18,147 nucleotides of DNA, taken from assembly GCA_026770585.1 (NCBI GenBank), contig MU646899.1, positions 170,891 through 189,037 of the forward strand. The letters are read 5' to 3'. Numbering within the stretch: the stretch's first letter is position 1; every line of letters begins with the position of its first letter. Source of the stretch: Baffinella frigidus (lineage: Eukaryota; Cryptophyceae; Cryptomonadales; Baffinellaceae). Below the pieces are notes generated by a model. The model saw only the letters and a list, made by a program, of their open reading frames with translations. It was not told the DNA's origin and made no database searches. Of this stretch, positions 15,969-18,147 are shown piece by piece. Both the position numbers and the translations under genes were made by a program.

Positions 15969-16980
15969 GCAGCGGACTTCGAAGGGGTTTCGAATCATCC
16001 TTAAGCGGTAAGACCTACGACCCTACGGTAGGCAACCCGTAGGGACATATGGGGGTTCCTACGGATAAGGTAACGGAAAGTCGGCCCGATCTGGGCCGAA
16101 AATCCCTTCGTACCACACGAGGCTATCCATGCGAACAGATTCATAAGTTAATTATTGGATTATTGCCCAGTAAACACGCCAAAAGTCAACATTTGATCAC
16201 GTTTCCGTACGGACATCCGTACGGAAACGTGATAATTTCCCCACAAATTTTAAAATGTTCTTTTATTCTGTTCGCATGGATAGCCTCGTGTGGTAGCCCG
16301 CTGTTTGGTTGGAGAGGATCGCCGTTTTGCCAGAAAGCGGGGCCCCGTCAAGAAGCGAGCATAACCTGTACGGAAAACATAACCTGTACTATGAGGAGCA
16401 AGAGAGACATGGCGTGGATAAGATGTCGGTTTTTCCGAGCCCTCTGGCGTGGAGGGGAGGTGAGAGGGGCAAAAACCCAGCGCGGGAGGTCGAAGAGTTG
16501 CGACGAGCGCCGTGCCTCCTGCGGCCCATTCCGTACTTACAGCACTGCTTTTTTTTGTTTCGGTGAAACCGAGAAGATCAGGCCACACAGCGGGCTTCGC
16601 AGATCAGTCCATGTATTTTCGTGGTACTCATTAAGAATGGATCGGTACAAAGACATGCTGATAACCGACATTTCGATCGGATTTCGGCCGTGCCTCCTGC
16701 GGCCCATTCCGTACTCAATACGCAGGTTTTTTTTGCTTCTGTGAAACCGAGAAGATCAGGCCCGGCCGCCCAAATCATTTGTAACCGATCCCCTCCTGCT
16801 CCGTTTGAAACGGAGAACCACACAGCGGGCCACGCAAGAAAAAAACTTCAGAATCAAGCCATTTCCAGTCACCCTATCCGTAGGAACCCCCCTATGTCCC
16901 TACGGATTGCCTACCGTAGGGTGCTAGGTCTTATCGCTTACGGGCAATTCAAAATCGCTTCGAAGTCCGCTGTGTGGTTG
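15969..16980. mobile_element. About 1-kb element with 100-bp inverted ends
   Basis: The stretch 15969-16070 (CAGCGGACTTCGAAG ... GGTTCCTACGGATA) is repeated inverted at about 16872-16980. Between them lie a nested family C MITE and two direct repeats near 16508-16585 and 16687-16762 (GTGCCTCCTGCGGCCCATTC and GTGAAACCGAGAAGATCAGG blocks). No transposase frame seen, so it is probably non-autonomous. Confidence 0.8.
16113..16293. mobile_element. MITE family C, copy 3
   Basis: Same ends; nested inside the larger element at 15969-16980. Confidence 0.93.
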
Positions 16981-17036
16981 TCCCGAGCGCTCAATACAAC
17001 CTGTTGAATCCGAGCTCCGTTGCAGGGGAGTTCCGA

Positions 17037-17290
17037 GCGTTTTAGGGTTTAGGGCTACCGTAGGGTCGTATTCTTATCGCTTAGGGGTTATTTGAAATCC
17101 CTCCGAAGTCCTTTTCAAATAACCCCTAAGCGATATTCCGAAGTCGTTTTCAAATAACCCCTAAGCGATTTCAAATAACCCCTAAGCGATAAGACATACG
17201 ACCCTACGGTAGGCTATAGCGTAGGGACACAGGGGGGTTCCTACGGGTAAGGTAACGGAAAGTCGGTGGATTGCCCACCGAAAATCCCGT
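17037..17290. repeat. Relative of the 1-kb element end, with CCCCTAAGCGAT repeats
   Basis: Three direct TCAAATAACCCCTAAGCGAT units (about 17115-17190) plus one inverted near 17075, then a copy of the 16020-16110 end sequence leading, as there, directly into a family C MITE. Confidence 0.85.
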
Positions 17291-17294
17291 CGTA

Positions 17295-17474
17295 CCATAC
17301 GAGGCTATTCATGCGAACAGAATAAATGTCGAGTGTAAGCGTTTGTGTAGTAATTTTCACATGATTGGTCGAATAGAAAGACAAGCTACACGCTTTGCGT
17401 GTAGCACGTGACCAATTCTCCCCACAAAATTTAAAATCGACTTTTATTCTGTTCGCATGGATAGCCTCGTGTGG
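17295..17474. mobile_element. MITE family C, variant copy 4
   Basis: Outer ends as in the other copies, but the centre is replaced by a GTGTAGTAATTTTC and ATTGGTC...GACCAAT hairpin, the core type seen in families A and B and at 11030-11070. Confidence 0.88.
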
Positions 17475-17623
17475 CAACGATCTGAACGCAGAGCCTCGCC
17501 AAAGTGTTGTTAGCTCTGCTAAGCCACCCTGGAGTCAAGTCAGATGCAAATCGCACCTTGAAAAGGTGAATTTTCAAGGGGATGTGCTGCGAATCGGTAG
17601 CCTGCTGTGTGGTTCGGGCGCTC
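17475..17623. other. No gene recognised
   Basis: Short unassigned stretch containing a small palindrome (CACCTTGAAAAGGTG near 17555). Confidence 0.5.
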
Positions 17624-18147
17624 AGGTTTGGGTTTAGGGTTTAGGGTTTAGGGTTTAGAGTTTAAAGTTGAGGGTTTAGGGTTTAGGATGTAGGGTTTAG
17701 GATTTAGGGTTTAGGGTTTAGGGTTTAGGGTTTAGGGTTTAGGGTTTGAGATTTAGGGTTTAGGGTTTAGGGTTGAGGGCGCTCACCATAACTTGTTCTC
17801 GCACTTTTCGATACAGTTTAGGATTTAGGGTTCAGGGTTTAGGGTTTAGGGTTTAGGGTTTAGGGTTTAGGGTTTAGGGCGCTCACCATAACTTGTTCTC
17901 GCACTTTTCGATACACCCCCGGCCGCACTACCTGTGCAAGGGTTTAGGGTTTAGGGTTTAGGTTTTAGGGTTTGGGGTTTGGGGTTTGGGGTTTGGGGTT
18001 TGGGGTTTGGGGTTTGGGGTTTGGGGGTTAGGGTTTAGGGTTTGGGGTTCAGGGTTTGGGGTGTAGGGTTTGAGGGTTAGGGTGTAGGGGTTCGGGTTTA
18101 GGGTTTAGGTTTAAGATCTAGGGTTTCGGGTTTCGGGTTTCGGGTTT
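17624..18147. repeat. TTTAGGG array with a duplicated 37-bp spacer
   Basis: Long runs of near-perfect TTTAGGG (17630-17785, 17818-17878), then TTTGGGG (17970-18030), then GGGTTTC at the edge. The spacer GCGCTCACCATAACTTGTTC... occurs twice, at about 17780-17816 and 17879-17915. Confidence 0.93.

Noticed and set aside
16049-16744. 231-residue plus-strand frame
   Set aside because: Runs through a family C MITE and the internal direct repeats of the 1-kb element; no recognisable domain.
17624-18147. True chromosome end
   Set aside because: The array is degenerate, changes unit and is interrupted; similar arrays occur throughout the window, so position at a telomere cannot be claimed.

Overview
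The window is nuclear DNA of a eukaryote, most likely a unicellular alga or related protist. The grounds are split coding sequence with spliceosomal-type borders, long arrays of degenerate TTTAGGG-type repeat, dozens of short palindromic non-autonomous elements (MITE-like), and no bacterial operon structure. I do not name a species.

Left half (about 280-9567): one split gene on the minus strand. Its first exon (8348-9567) is a clean 399-residue open frame with a MYND zinc finger, a central domain and TPR repeats. Small GC-rich coding islands continue downstream in compatible phase. They add a SET N-terminal motif (6827-6884 and 5195-5277), the SET NHxC core (3979-4341), the GD-x-M strand (2951-2992), the catalytic-Tyr segment (2413-2517), a post-SET Cys segment plus helices (1628-1867) and helical C-terminal exons (853-966, 280-579). 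Together they make a MYND-TPR-SET protein, probably a lysine methyltransferase of the SMYD / TPR-SET type. Phases agree at every junction except around 4345-4620, where a MITE and a 28-bp tandem duplication obscure the structure. An in-frame TAG at 8368-8370 separates the TPR part from the SET part. It may be the real end of a short protein, a disabling mutation, or a codon removed by an alternative upstream donor.

The introns are almost wholly repeat: telomere-like arrays, GGGTTCC arrays and MITEs of at least eight families. Intron starts often resemble the start of the next exon, as if introns arose by insertion with target duplication. A 25-bp copy of the end of the NHxC exon recurs inside a palindromic element family.

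Right half (about 9640-18147): no gene I can support. It is a mosaic of MITEs, a cluster of about ten related palindromes (12361-14612), a pair of inverted elements (11246-11356 and 12162-12271), a 219-bp tandem duplication, a (CTT)n tract (13140-13312), a roughly 1-kb element with 100-bp inverted ends (about 15969-16980), and a closing block of TTTAGGG-like arrays (17624-18147). No tRNA, rRNA or CRISPR array was seen.
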